Made by a program: the position numbers and the translations under genes. Source: Pseudomonadota bacterium (GTDB taxonomy: Bacteria > Verrucomicrobiota > Verrucomicrobiia > Limisphaerales > SXTU01). Taken from it: a DNA stretch of 44,136 bases. Numbering within the stretch: the first letter of the stretch is position 1; each line of letters opens with the position of its first letter. The DNA is taken from assembly GCA_009924135.1 (NCBI GenBank), contig RFSE01000030.1, forward strand, positions 1 to 44,136. Reading direction: 5' to 3'. Below, one piece after another: positions 8,274-17,011 of this stretch. Under the pieces are notes generated by a model that was not told the origin of the DNA, searched no databases, and saw nothing but the letters and a program-made list of their open reading frames with translations.

Positions 8274-8948
8274 ATGGAACTTTGGACCGCATTTTTGCTG
8301 GGATTCGTGGGCAGCGCCCACTGTGCCGGCATGTGCGGACCACTTGCGCTGGCCCTGCCGACGACGGGTAGTGCCGGGGCCACGTTCGTGCTGGGCCGCG
8401 TGCTTTACAACTCCGGCCGGCTCGTGACTTATGTGATGCTGGGGGCCCTGTTTGGCGGATTAGGCCAGGGGCTGGCGCTGGCCGGTCTGCAACGTTCGGT
8501 TTCCCTCGCCGCCGGAGTAGTCGTTCTGGCCAGCCTGTTGCTCTCCTCCCGGTTTGCCCTCGGGCTGCCGGCCATTACGGCGGTGGGCTGGTTGAAATCC
8601 GGCCTGGGCAAGCTGCTGGCCATGCGCTCGTTGAGTTCGGTGTTTCTGCTGGGCCTGTTGAACGGACTGCTTCCTTGCGGCCTGGTTTATGCCGCCTGCG
8701 CCGGAGCGACTGCCAGTGGGAATGCCCTGCAAGGGGCCGTCACCATGCTCGTCTTCGGACTGGGCACGGCGCCGATGATGCTGGGGCTTTCCCTCGCCGG
8801 GCCGCGCTTGCTCACGACCTTTCGTTTCAAGCTCCAACGGCTGGTCCCGGTAAGCCTTGCCGTGGTGGGCTTGCTGCTGATCCTCCGGGGACTGGCCCTG
8901 GGCATTCCCTATCTCAGCCCGGCGCAAGATGCGGCTTGCTGCCACTGA
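8274..8948 (+). CDS. TauE/SafE- or UreH-like integral membrane protein linked to cbb3 operon
   Basis: This protein (224 aa) has about six membrane helices. The start GFVGSAHCAGMCGPLALALP and the later LLNGLLPCGLVYAAC define the family annotated as 'sulfite exporter TauE/SafE' or UreH-like, related to the DsbD transmembrane core. Paired Cys residues in HCAGMCGP and LLPCG, and the terminal CCH, suggest a metal-binding or thiol role. The family is a regular companion of ccoGHIS genes, which points to copper or redox supply for the oxidase rather than sulfite export (inference). It starts 6 bases after ccoH and overlaps the next frame by 20 bases. Confidence 0.8.
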   Translation: MELWTAFLLGFVGSAHCAGMCGPLALALPTTGSAGATFVLGRVLYNSGRLVTYVMLGALFGGLGQGLALAGLQRSVSLAAGVVVLASLLLSSRFALGLPAITAVGWLKSGLGKLLAMRSLSSVFLLGLLNGLLPCGLVYAACAGATASGNALQGAVTMLVFGLGTAPMMLGLSLAGPRLLTTFRFKLQRLVPVSLAVVGLLLILRGLALGIPYLSPAQDAACCH

Positions 8949-9432
8949 TGGCCGGGCGTTTCATGCAGGCCTCGTGAGAATTGGCTTTCCACCCGGCGGC
9001 TGGGTGCCTCTCCAGTCCGTCCTGATGCTCGCGGTCGTTGGTTTGGGCGTTGGTTATCGTGGCCAATGGCAGAGCCAGACCGGATTCATCGCCGGAGGAG
9101 CGATGTTCGTCGTGGCCGCGTGCATCGGCATCGCCGGGGTGCATTGCTTGGGCACCAACCGCACCGCCCGCCCCGAACCAAAGCCAGATTCCAACCTGAT
9201 CCAGTACGGCATCTATCAGCGCCTCCGGCATCCGCTTTACACGAGCGTGCTGCTGGCGGGATTCAGCTGGGCATTGTTGTGGCAAAGCGGGCCAGCCCTT
9301 TTCATGGCCGTGGCGCAGGCAATATTCTTCGATGCGAAAGCACGGCGGGAGGAACGGCTGCTCGGCGAAAAGTTTCCCGAATATTCCGCGTACTCCGCCC
9401 GGACTTGGCGTTTCCTGCCCGGGCTCTACTAA
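8929..9432 (+). CDS. Isoprenylcysteine carboxyl methyltransferase (ICMT)-type membrane protein
   Basis: This membrane protein (167 aa) has helices near residues 27-42 and 50-75. The C-terminal half carries the ICMT/phospholipid methyltransferase pattern: GIYQRLRHPLYTSVLL, then a helix, then EERLLGEKFPEYSAY and RFLPGLY at the end. In this family the RHP and EE motifs bind S-adenosylmethionine. The substrate cannot be told from sequence. The ATG at 8929 lies inside the previous gene (20-base overlap); a GTG near 8973 is an alternative start. The gene stops just where a truncated kinase begins, so its downstream neighbourhood has been rearranged. Confidence 0.75.
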   Translation: MRLAATDGRAFHAGLVRIGFPPGGWVPLQSVLMLAVVGLGVGYRGQWQSQTGFIAGGAMFVVAACIGIAGVHCLGTNRTARPEPKPDSNLIQYGIYQRLRHPLYTSVLLAGFSWALLWQSGPALFMAVAQAIFFDAKARREERLLGEKFPEYSAYSARTWRFLPGLY

Positions 9433-9475
9433 ATTCCTTCGCTCCCTTCGCAGCCGCCGCTCGACACCTTCACCG

Positions 9476-11515
9476 GTGACCGGCGGAAATTTGGAGGAAA
9501 TCCTCACCAAGGTAACTTCCGGGGAAATCACGCCGCCCACGCACTTCAATGACCGGCCGGTGGAAAACCCCGCCGGCAAGGTCGCGCCACACTGCCCGGA
9601 CGGCTCCATCCCCGAAGCACTCTCTGCCGTGGCCATGAAGTGCATGGCGCGCGAGCCCGAACAGCGCTACCAAACCATCGAGGAGTTGCAGGGCGACATC
9701 GCGGCCTATCAGGGCGGCTATGCGACCCGGGCGCAGGATGCCAACATCTTCACCCTGATGCGGCTGATGCTGCAGCGCAACAAGAAGGAAGTCTTCATGG
9801 CCGCCACCGCCGTGGTGGCAATCTTTGGCGTCATCCTCGCCTTCCTCGGCAAGGTGAAGCTGAGCGAGATCGCGGCCCAAAAAGCCCTGACTGAGGCCAA
9901 GGAAACCGTCTTGAAGCTTCAGGCAACCGCGCCCTCCTTCGCTGCCGTGGCTGAAACCGAGCTGCGCAAGCTCCAGTTCACCAATGCGATGGCCAACATC
10001 GACCAGGCGCTGAGCCTCAACCAGACCAACGCCGGCTTCTACAACATCAAGGGCAACATCCTCACCTCGTTGCAGGAATACGAGCAGGCGCGCAAGGCTT
10101 ACGAAAAGGCCAAGGAACTCGACCCCAACCTCACTGAAGCGAGCCGCAGCTCCGTGGTCCTGGCCGGCGTGCTCCGGGATAACAAGGATTTCAAGAAGCT
10201 CAAGACCGACAATTACCGGCAGCTTTACGAACTGATGCGCGAACAAAGGCGGCCCGAAGAAGCCACCCTCATGTTTGCGCGCTTTGCCGCCGGGGACACC
10301 AAAATCTTCGACCGTTTCCGCGACAGCCTGGCCGCTGCGGGCATCCGGCCCGAGTTGTTGGAGCGGGAGGCCTCCGGCGATTACCACCTCAATCTCAGCG
10401 GCCAGAAAATCCGCAGCCTCCAACCCCTGACCGACATTCCGCTTACCACGCTCAACCTGGCGGGCTGCACGGACATCACTGATCTGAGCGTCCTCAAAGG
10501 CATGCCACTCACCCGGCTGGACCTGACCGGGCTCGCCGGCGTCACCGACCTCGGCCCGCTCAAGGATACCAAAACCCTGACCGAACTGAACCTGCGTAAC
10601 TGCACCGGCCTGCTGAATCTCGCACCGCTGGCCGACCTGCCGCTCCGGCGGCTGGAACTCCCCGGCACGCGCATGACGGACCTGCGCCCGCTGGCCGGCA
10701 TCAAGACCTTGGAGTGGCTTGACCTCGGGGCCAGCCAGGCCCGCGACATCGGTCCGCTGACCGGCAAGCCCCGTTTGAAATGGCTCAACCTCGAAGGCAG
10801 CAAGGTTTACAACACGCTGGACGCGCTCAAAGGTGCTCCCTTGCAGTTCCTCAGTTTCAGCGACACCAAGGTCAGCGATGTCAGTGCGCTGGCCGGGATG
10901 CCGCTGATCACTAACTTGATGGACCGGACGCTGGTACGAAACATCGGCGGCCTCAAAGGCATGCGGCTTCAGCACCTGAGCTGTTACAAGACGCCAGTCG
11001 AGGACATCGCCCCGTTGGAGAAGATGACTTCCCTGCGTTACCTCGACCTGCGCGAGAGCGCCATCACGAGCATCGCCCCGCTGGCCGGCATGCCCTTGGA
11101 CATCCTCAAACTGGCGGACACCGAAGTGGCGGACATCTCCCCGCTGCAAGGCGCGCCACTGAATGTCGAACTCGATTTGTCCGGCACCAAGGTCGCAAAC
11201 CTTGAGGCCTTGCGCGGCGCGCCGTTGCAGTACCTCAGCCTGGCCAAAACCCAGGTGGGCAGCGTGGCCCCACTGGCCAAGATGCCGCTGAAGATTCTGC
11301 GCCTCGACGGGCTCCCGACGCAGCCGGACTTGAACCCGCTGTGGGAATGTCAGGACCTGGAATTTCTGTCCATCCCCTTCCCTTCCCCCTCGGTGGTCGC
11401 CTTGCGTCAACTGCCGAAGATCAAACGGCTGGGGTACAATGTCCCGCTCGACCTCTGGGAACGGGTCACCACGCCGAAGGATTTCTGGAAGGACTGGGAC
11501 GCCCGCGGGCGATAA
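9476..11515 (+). CDS. Truncated Ser/Thr kinase remnant: kinase tail, membrane helix, TPR, leucine-rich repeats
   Basis: The frame matches the C-terminal part of a large Verrucomicrobiota-type protein kinase. The first 80 residues are the end of the C-lobe: ILTKVTSGEITPPTHF, then LSAVAMKCMAREPEQRYQT with the subdomain XI Arg, then ELQGDIAAYQGGYAT. A membrane helix follows (about 106-125), then TPR-like helices (155-220), then a long run of leucine-rich repeats of about 20-23 residues (about 300-640) and the end KDFWKDWDARGR. The ATP-binding and catalytic motifs (GxGxxG, HRD, DFG) are absent, both here and in the 40 bases between this frame and the preceding methyltransferase. The 2 kb after the break has no stop codon, so it may still be expressed; 9476 is a GTG chosen where homology begins, and the frame is open back to an ATG at 9332. 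It is probably a pseudogene or a recent deletion fusion. Confidence 0.7.
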   Translation: MTGGNLEEILTKVTSGEITPPTHFNDRPVENPAGKVAPHCPDGSIPEALSAVAMKCMAREPEQRYQTIEELQGDIAAYQGGYATRAQDANIFTLMRLMLQRNKKEVFMAATAVVAIFGVILAFLGKVKLSEIAAQKALTEAKETVLKLQATAPSFAAVAETELRKLQFTNAMANIDQALSLNQTNAGFYNIKGNILTSLQEYEQARKAYEKAKELDPNLTEASRSSVVLAGVLRDNKDFKKLKTDNYRQLYELMREQRRPEEATLMFARFAAGDTKIFDRFRDSLAAAGIRPELLEREASGDYHLNLSGQKIRSLQPLTDIPLTTLNLAGCTDITDLSVLKGMPLTRLDLTGLAGVTDLGPLKDTKTLTELNLRNCTGLLNLAPLADLPLRRLELPGTRMTDLRPLAGIKTLEWLDLGASQARDIGPLTGKPRLKWLNLEGSKVYNTLDALKGAPLQFLSFSDTKVSDVSALAGMPLITNLMDRTLVRNIGGLKGMRLQHLSCYKTPVEDIAPLEKMTSLRYLDLRESAITSIAPLAGMPLDILKLADTEVADISPLQGAPLNVELDLSGTKVANLEALRGAPLQYLSLAKTQVGSVAPLAKMPLKILRLDGLPTQPDLNPLWECQDLEFLSIPFPSPSVVALRQLPKIKRLGYNVPLDLWERVTTPKDFWKDWDARGR

Positions 11516-11516
11516 G

Positions 11517-11561
11517 GCCGTTCAACTTTGGGAACGGCACCCTCCGAACACCGAGGTGCCG
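11517..11561. terminator. Probable bidirectional terminator between convergent genes
   Basis: The spacer between the kinase remnant and the leftward FHA-cyclase gene holds two overlapping stem-loops. One pairs GCCGTTC (11517-11523) with GAACGGC (11532-11538). The other pairs CGGCACC (11535-11541) with GGTGCCG (11555-11561), extendable with one bulge by CTC/GAG. They share bases 11535-11538 and so exclude each other. There is no T-run, so intrinsic termination is plausible but unproven. Confidence 0.35.
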
Positions 11562-11563
11562 CG

Positions 11564-12415
11564 TCAGCAGGAATACATCGGGTGCTCGCCGGCGAAACCT
11601 CCGAGCACATGCGAACCCTGGGACGTGAACTCAAAATGCGGCTGGAGTTCCTGGGCCGCGCGTTCACTGACGAGGCAGAACTGCTGGAGCGCACCGCAAA
11701 CCTTTTCCATCCGGAAGACAAAGTTCACCTGCGGCCCGATCAGATTGTCCTCGCCTTGCGCGAGTGAGCTGTCCATGCGGACCTGGCCATAATGCAGCAC
11801 GATGCGGAACTGCATCGGCGTGCTGGCCTGCTGGGCGCGCAGGGCGTTGATGGTCTGGGCGATGGCCTCGGGCTTGGTGATGTCCATGGGCCAGTAGGCG
11901 AGGAACCCATCGCCGAGGTACTTGTTGATGTGCCCCTGGGTCTTTTCGATCGTTTGTTTGCAGGCAAGCACCCACTTGCCCACCATCTGGGCCAGTTCAT
12001 CCTGCGGCACGCTCTGGCTCATCTTCGTGAAGTGGCAGATGTCCGCCACCAGCAGCCAGCACAGACCGGACTTCGCCGACTGATGGGCGGCGGCAATCGT
12101 CGCCATGGCTTCTTCGCCTTCGGCAAATTCCGGCTCGGTCGCGCGGAACACCAGGCTGGTCGTGGAAATTTGGATGCGGTCGTTGTCTTTGAGCTGCGCG
12201 GGCATGCGCATGCGCTGACCGTTGAGTATCGTCCCATTGCGGCTGCCGAGATCCACCAGATAGTAACCACCGTCGCCCTGGGCATGGATGATCGCGTGCC
12301 GCCGGGAAACTTCGGCATCATTGATCGCCAGCGTGTTTTCCGCCAGACGGCCAATCGTGCAGGTCCCCTGCAACGGGAACTGCTCGCCGGCGTCGGTTTC
12401 CAGCCAATAGTTCAT
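11564..12415 (-). CDS. FHA domain - class III nucleotidyl cyclase protein
   Basis: The protein (283 aa from this start) has an N-terminal FHA domain (residues about 1-90: TIGRLAENTLAI, EVSRRHAII, LVDLGSRNGT) that binds phosphothreonine. A class III adenylate/guanylate cyclase domain follows (about 115-270). Both metal-binding Asp residues are present, in VADICHFT and YLGDGFLAYW, and the transition-state Asn and Arg appear in VNFVFRME, so it should be active. Nucleotide specificity cannot be decided. The ATG at 12415 (MNYWLETDAG) places the FHA fold at the N-terminus; a GTG at 12472 would add 19 residues of no visible function. An FHA domain implies control by a Ser/Thr kinase, and the neighbouring convergent frame is the wreck of one. 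Confidence 0.85.
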   Translation of the reverse strand: MNYWLETDAGEQFPLQGTCTIGRLAENTLAINDAEVSRRHAIIHAQGDGGYYLVDLGSRNGTILNGQRMRMPAQLKDNDRIQISTTSLVFRATEPEFAEGEEAMATIAAAHQSAKSGLCWLLVADICHFTKMSQSVPQDELAQMVGKWVLACKQTIEKTQGHINKYLGDGFLAYWPMDITKPEAIAQTINALRAQQASTPMQFRIVLHYGQVRMDSSLAQGEDNLIGPQVNFVFRMEKVCGALQQFCLVSERAAQELQPHFEFTSQGSHVLGGFAGEHPMYSC

Positions 12416-12532
12416 GCCAATACTCGTGCTGACTTTTCCTGTGCCGCGGTTTTGAGAAAAAATTTCTGCCACCGGCGGCAGGGATAGAAAACCTAAACAG
12501 CGGCCGATATTCCAGCCTAATTCTCAACCCCG

Positions 12533-14200
12533 TCACGGCTTAACCCGCACGACGAAGAGTTGCACCGCCAGCGTGAGGTTCTCCGCCGGCAAGACGCGCC
12601 AGCGCGGGTCGCGGGCAAGCGCTTCCGCTTGCGCCGATCCACGACGCAAGACCACGAGCTTTGCACCGCTGGCCAGAAACTCGGCCGGTCCTCCCGACTG
12701 GGTGTCGCCCAACCACGGCTCCCCGAGCAGGAAGGCCAGGTACAGTCCTGTTCGTCCGCCGGGCAGAAGGCCGCTGCCCGCCAGTGGTCCGTGCACCCCG
12801 GTCGATTTCAATTGCGCAGCCAGCTCGTGGGCAGCCCGGCTGGCCGGGTTCGGAATCCCGTACCACGCCACGAGCCACCAGATCATCGCGGGCGCTGCGA
12901 AGGAAAACGTGAGGATGCGAAACCCGGCTCCGCGATGCTGTCGCAACCGCTTGAATTTCGCGCCGCCGGTCAACCAACCCCAGGCTCCAACCGCCATTAC
13001 CCACAGAAATGGAAAGGCCGGATAAAGGTACCGGCTGTCCTCCCGTTGCACCCAGAACGGCAAGTAGAGCCCGCCCAGACACACCACAGGCCACAGTGCC
13101 CATCGCCATTTGCGGGCACCGCACCGGTGCCACACGCACGCAGCCACCGCCCCGATCCCCCCCAGCAACGCCAGTCCGCAAAGATCGAAACCGACGAAAC
13201 GATACTGCGGCGAGGCTGTCGTTTCCCCCGGCAGCAAACCCGTTAAAACCGGACTCAACCAACGGACGAGCGTGCCCGCGTTGTCGCCAGCAACCCGGAG
13301 CTGGTGCACAAAATTCTCCCCGCTCGCCAGCGGCGACCACATGCGATACGCCATCCGCGATGGCTCCTCCCATTGCGTCACCCGCCCCGCGTCCGGCCGG
13401 TGCAACGTCACCATCGCCGGGTGGTATCGCGCTTCCTCCCCCGGGCCTGCCAGCGCATGCGCAATGGGACCGGTCGTCGAGAAAGTTGGTTTGCCGTAGT
13501 GCCATGAGAGCACCGCCAGCCACGGACCGGCCACGAGCAATAACGTCGTTCCCATTACCGCCGCGTGGCGGGCCGCCACCGGCCAACCGCGTCGTCTCCC
13601 GCATGCCCAAACCAGCCCCCCAACGACCAGTAACGCCAACGGCAAGGCCACGGCCTTGGCGAGATACGCCACGCCCCACCATATCCCGGCGATACCAGCG
13701 GCCCGCATGCTCCTCCGATCCCGTTCACTTTTCACAGGCCCCGCAAGACGGCAAGCGCTCATCGTAGCACTCACCGCCAAACCGATCAGTCCGGCCACGA
13801 GCAAATCAGGGACGGTATTCCGAACCGACCAGAAGACACTGTTCAAGGCGGCAATGATCAGCCCCCAAAGAAGGGCCCTGGCGGGTAGTCGGAAAGAGCG
13901 GAAGACCGCCAGCACCCCCGCGAGAAAAATGACCGCTGAAAAACTCATCACCAACCGCGCGGCCACCAAGGGAGCAATGCCAGGCTTGAGCAAGGGTGCC
14001 AACAGCCAGCTCAACAGCGGCCCCCAGTAACCAGTCACCGCGAGGTCTAACTTGCCCTCGGCGTAATAGCCCGCGATGCGCAGGTACGCGATCGCATCCG
14101 GGTTCATCTGCTCCAGGTTCCGCATCGCCGCGACCAGCAACAGCACGGCCTGGGCGGCAAACACCCAGCCCACTTGTTTTTGACTTTGCCTGGTTGCCAT
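12533..14200 (-). CDS. Membrane glycosyltransferase of the GT39/ArnT-like superfamily
   Basis: This integral membrane protein (555 aa) has about 10-12 predicted helices. The N-terminal loop after helix 1 holds MNPDAIAYLRIAGYYAEGK, where the Asp in NPDA is the expected catalytic/metal residue of GT-C enzymes. A re-entrant VTGYWGPLLSWLLAP segment follows, as in dolichyl-phosphate-mannose or lipid-linked sugar transferases. The C-terminus is a small soluble region. Such proteins transfer sugars from polyprenyl phosphate carriers to glycans, lipids or proteins at the outer face of the inner membrane. It is transcribed leftward downstream of a methyltransferase and a GT2 enzyme of the polyprenyl-phosphate sugar synthase type, so the three may form one pathway: GT2 loads the carrier, this enzyme unloads it. 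The acceptor is unknown. Confidence 0.75.
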   Translation of the reverse strand: MATRQSQKQVGWVFAAQAVLLLVAAMRNLEQMNPDAIAYLRIAGYYAEGKLDLAVTGYWGPLLSWLLAPLLKPGIAPLVAARLVMSFSAVIFLAGVLAVFRSFRLPARALLWGLIIAALNSVFWSVRNTVPDLLVAGLIGLAVSATMSACRLAGPVKSERDRRSMRAAGIAGIWWGVAYLAKAVALPLALLVVGGLVWACGRRRGWPVAARHAAVMGTTLLLVAGPWLAVLSWHYGKPTFSTTGPIAHALAGPGEEARYHPAMVTLHRPDAGRVTQWEEPSRMAYRMWSPLASGENFVHQLRVAGDNAGTLVRWLSPVLTGLLPGETTASPQYRFVGFDLCGLALLGGIGAVAACVWHRCGARKWRWALWPVVCLGGLYLPFWVQREDSRYLYPAFPFLWVMAVGAWGWLTGGAKFKRLRQHRGAGFRILTFSFAAPAMIWWLVAWYGIPNPASRAAHELAAQLKSTGVHGPLAGSGLLPGGRTGLYLAFLLGEPWLGDTQSGGPAEFLASGAKLVVLRRGSAQAEALARDPRWRVLPAENLTLAVQLFVVRVKP

Positions 14201-14213
14201 CAGGAACCGCCAG

Positions 14214-14876
14214 TCATTCAGGTTTCCGGCCGAGCCACATCAGCTTGCCCCAGCCAATGTGGCAACGCTCCACGGTAAAGTGACGTTCCAGGCAGCGGCG
14301 CACCAAATCGGGCTGCCGCAGCCACTGTTCGTACGTGTCCCATTCCAGTTCCGTCATGGTTTCCAGCGCGTCGAGTTTGTCCCACGCCTGCCTCGCGGCG
14401 CGGAAGCTGCCCACCCAGTGGACGAACTGCAGGAACGGTGTCCGCCACGGCTCCACCACCATGAACCGCCCGCCGGGACGCAGAACCCGCCACACTTCGC
14501 CCACAACTTGCTCCAGGTCATCCGGCAGTTTCGGCAAATGATGCAAACCGCCTTGTACGATCACGAGGTCGCGCGAGGTATCCGGAAACGGTAGCTGGCG
14601 GCAATCCGCCACCACGCACCGGGCCGGGCCGGTGTAATTCGCGAGCAACGCCGGCGAAAGGTCAACTCCTTCCAGGCGGCAAAACCCCAGATGACGCAGT
14701 GCCTCCAACCCGGTACCCCGACCACAGAAAATTTCCACGACTTCCGCATCCTTCGGCCACCCGTTCGCGCCGAGTTTACGCAACCGGCGGAGAAACTTGC
14801 GCAATTCTTCCTCCCGTGTTTCGAAGCGCAGGTAGGCCGCTTCCCAGGCACTGACGTTGTTTTCTGGCGGTTTCAT
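14214..14876 (-). CDS. Class I SAM-dependent methyltransferase
   Basis: The protein (220 aa) starts at MKPPENNVSAWEAAYLRF; the ATG at 14876 overlaps the stop of the upstream GT2 gene in an ATGA quartet, which fixes the start although the frame is open much further. Motif I is VVEIFCGRGTGLEAL (about residues 46-60), motif II GVDLSP, and the later motifs VIVQGGLHHLP and RVLRPGGRFMVVEPW are typical of the Methyltransf_11 group acting on small molecules, lipids or sugars. The substrate is not known. It lies between the GT2 gene and the membrane glycosyltransferase, 13 bases before the latter, so it is probably an operon member modifying a glycan or its lipid carrier. Confidence 0.85.
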   Translation of the reverse strand: MKPPENNVSAWEAAYLRFETREEELRKFLRRLRKLGANGWPKDAEVVEIFCGRGTGLEALRHLGFCRLEGVDLSPALLANYTGPARCVVADCRQLPFPDTSRDLVIVQGGLHHLPKLPDDLEQVVGEVWRVLRPGGRFMVVEPWRTPFLQFVHWVGSFRAARQAWDKLDALETMTELEWDTYEQWLRQPDLVRRCLERHFTVERCHIGWGKLMWLGRKPE

Positions 14877-16066
14877 TTCCGGTACCACCCCAGCACCGCG
14901 ACAAAGAAACTCGCGAGCACGGTTTGAAAACCCAGCGCCGTCAGCGTCACGCCGGGAATGACCCAGCGCATGGTGTGCGCGTAATCCAGCCGGCCGAATC
15001 CCGCTGCCTGCCACTGCGCGACGGCCGCCACCAGCAGCGAGGTCCCCACCAGCAACGCCGCGCTGCCCAGCAGGAGTCCGCGTTCCAGCGTCACCACCAG
15101 ACTTAGCCAGCCAAGGAGCTTCGTCTCCGGCAGAAAGCCTTCCCGCGCGGCTTGCGCGCGGGCCAGCCACCCAAACAACAACGACTGATAACCCACCGTC
15201 AATGCCAGACTCGCGAAGAGCAACGTGTGCGCGTCGAACGTCGCGCCAAAGAACGTCAGCCCCGGCATCGCGACACCGAACCCCAATGTGCCCAGCGCCA
15301 GCAGCAGCAGGCCCGGATAAACAAACAGCCAGCGCGGACTGCAAATCAGGAAAAAGCGCAGGGTCCGCCAGCCATCGCGGAAGGTGCGCAGATGCGGTGG
15401 GTGGGACTTGCGTCCATCACGATGCAGGGTGATCGGCACCTCCTCGATCCGTACCCCTCGTTGACTCGCCTTGATCAGCATCTCGGTCGCAAACTCCATG
15501 CCTTCACAGCGCAATTCCAGCGTCTGCACCACGTCGCGACGGAACCCGCGCAGGCCGCAATAAACGTCATGAACCGGGACGCGGAACATTCTGCGGGCCA
15601 GCGCCGAGAACAAAGGATTTCCCAGCCACCGGTGCGAGAACGGCATCGCCTCGCGTTCAATCGTTCCCCCGCCTGACGGCAGCCGGCACCCTTGAACGAG
15701 GTTCGCACCCGCCCGGAGTTTTTCGAGGAAGGCACCCAGCGGCGCGAAGTCGTAGCTGTCGTCCGCATCGCCCATCACGACGAACCGCCCACGTGCCGCC
15801 GCGATGCCACCTCGCAATGCATGACCGTAGCCACGCTGGGGCACGTGCAGAACCCGCGCGCCGAGTTCCTCGGCAAGTTTCGCCGATCCGTCGGTGCTGC
15901 CATTGTCCGCGACGAGCACCTCCCCGGCAACGCGGTGCTCCCGCAGAAATTGCAACGCCTTCTGGATGCACGCCGGCAGCGTCTCCGCCTCGTTGAGGCA
16001 GGGCATGAGGATGGTCAGCTCCAGTTCGGAGCTGCCACCAGGGCCGGAGTCGGTTGCATCGGGCAC
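14873..16066 (-). CDS. Family 2 glycosyltransferase with C-terminal membrane domain (polyprenyl-phosphate sugar synthase type)
   Basis: The protein (397 aa) has a GT-A fold at residues about 16-235: LTILMPCLNEAETL, LVADNGSTDGSA, then MGDADDSYDF, the metal-binding DXD region. Four or so membrane helices follow. This is the architecture of DPM1/DPG-synthase-like enzymes that move a sugar from a nucleotide donor to polyprenyl phosphate. The start is a GTG at 16066; no upstream in-frame ATG was seen, and the catalytic fold begins about 15 residues later. The stop overlaps the downstream methyltransferase. It is divergent from another methyltransferase at 16153, leaving about 86 bp for both promoters. 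The donor sugar cannot be told. Confidence 0.85.
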   Translation of the reverse strand: MPDATDSGPGGSSELELTILMPCLNEAETLPACIQKALQFLREHRVAGEVLVADNGSTDGSAKLAEELGARVLHVPQRGYGHALRGGIAAARGRFVVMGDADDSYDFAPLGAFLEKLRAGANLVQGCRLPSGGGTIEREAMPFSHRWLGNPLFSALARRMFRVPVHDVYCGLRGFRRDVVQTLELRCEGMEFATEMLIKASQRGVRIEEVPITLHRDGRKSHPPHLRTFRDGWRTLRFFLICSPRWLFVYPGLLLLALGTLGFGVAMPGLTFFGATFDAHTLLFASLALTVGYQSLLFGWLARAQAAREGFLPETKLLGWLSLVVTLERGLLLGSAALLVGTSLLVAAVAQWQAAGFGRLDYAHTMRWVIPGVTLTALGFQTVLASFFVAVLGWYRK

Positions 16067-16152
16067 CCCTTGGTTTTACCGGACTGCCCGTCCTGCCGCC
16101 AGCCTGCGCTCCACGTTCGACATCGCCCTGGCCTTTCCGCTAAGTTCGGCCC

Positions 16153-16848
16153 ATGCCCGAAACGCCCGAGCGATCCGCTGCCCGCCACTACCAAGGCGAG
16201 GCCGGTCGCGCGTACCACGAGGGCAAGCGGGGCGTTCCTCCGGAAGCGGTTCCCTGGGTTGCCCGGCTGCGGGCGGAAAAATTTGCTCCGCACGTACGGG
16301 CCGGGGACACGGTGGTTGAGTTCGGGGTCGGCGCGGGTTGGAATCTGGCGGCCCTGAACTGTTCCCGCCGGATCGGATTTGACGTGACGGTTATTTTGGA
16401 GCCGGCGCTGCGCGAACGAGGGATTGCATTCGTCAGCACTTCCGCCGAACTGGCCGCTGGTTGTGCGGACGTGGTGATCTGTCACCACGTGCTGGAGCAC
16501 GTGCTGAATCCGGCCGGCTCCCTGTCGGAAATCCACCGCGTACTCAAACCCGGTGGAAAGCTTCTGTTGCACGTGCCCTTCGAAAAGGAGAGGCGTTACC
16601 GTCATCACGATCCCGCCGAACCGAATCACCATCTGTTTTCCTGGAACGTGCAGACGCTTGGCAACCTGGTTATGGAAACGGGCTTTACCCTCCAGTCCGC
16701 CGGGCTCGGCCAGTTCGGCTATGACCGGGCCGCTGCGAAGTGGGCCGTGAAACTGCACCTCGGCGAATGCGGCTTCCGCCTCCTCCGCTCGTGTGCCCAT
16801 CTGCTGGTCCCCGCCGCCGAGGTGCGGGTCGTGGCCATAAAGCCATGA
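16153..16848 (+). CDS. Class I SAM-dependent methyltransferase
   Basis: The protein (231 aa) has motif I VVEFGVGAGWNLAAL near residue 55, VVICHHVLEHVLNP near residue 110 and RVLKPGGKLLLHVPF near residue 128, placing it among the Methyltransf_11/23 enzymes found in surface-polysaccharide clusters. KRGVPPEAVPWVARLR at the N-terminus looks like a substrate-side helix. The SAM-binding glycines are intact. It is divergent from the GT2 gene and probably belongs functionally to the adjacent glycan genes. Substrate unknown. Confidence 0.83.
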   Translation: MPETPERSAARHYQGEAGRAYHEGKRGVPPEAVPWVARLRAEKFAPHVRAGDTVVEFGVGAGWNLAALNCSRRIGFDVTVILEPALRERGIAFVSTSAELAAGCADVVICHHVLEHVLNPAGSLSEIHRVLKPGGKLLLHVPFEKERRYRHHDPAEPNHHLFSWNVQTLGNLVMETGFTLQSAGLGQFGYDRAAAKWAVKLHLGECGFRLLRSCAHLLVPAAEVRVVAIKP

Positions 16849-17011
16849 TGCAGTTCCGGTCACCCAGCGCATTCATGATGGCAAATTCACGATCTGTGCC
16901 GCATTGTCACACTTCAACCATCACGCTCGCCGGACGATCGGCATGGTTGGTTGATAGAGGTTAAGCTTGCCAAAGTGCGGCTCCTCCCTAGATTGGGCTG
17001 CTCTTGTGGCT

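Noticed and set aside
9470..11410. Long leftward open frame of 646 codons opposite the kinase remnant
   Set aside because: Shadow frame: it is rich in Gly, Gln, Arg, His and Val with no domain, while the plus frame has clear TPR and leucine-rich repeats.
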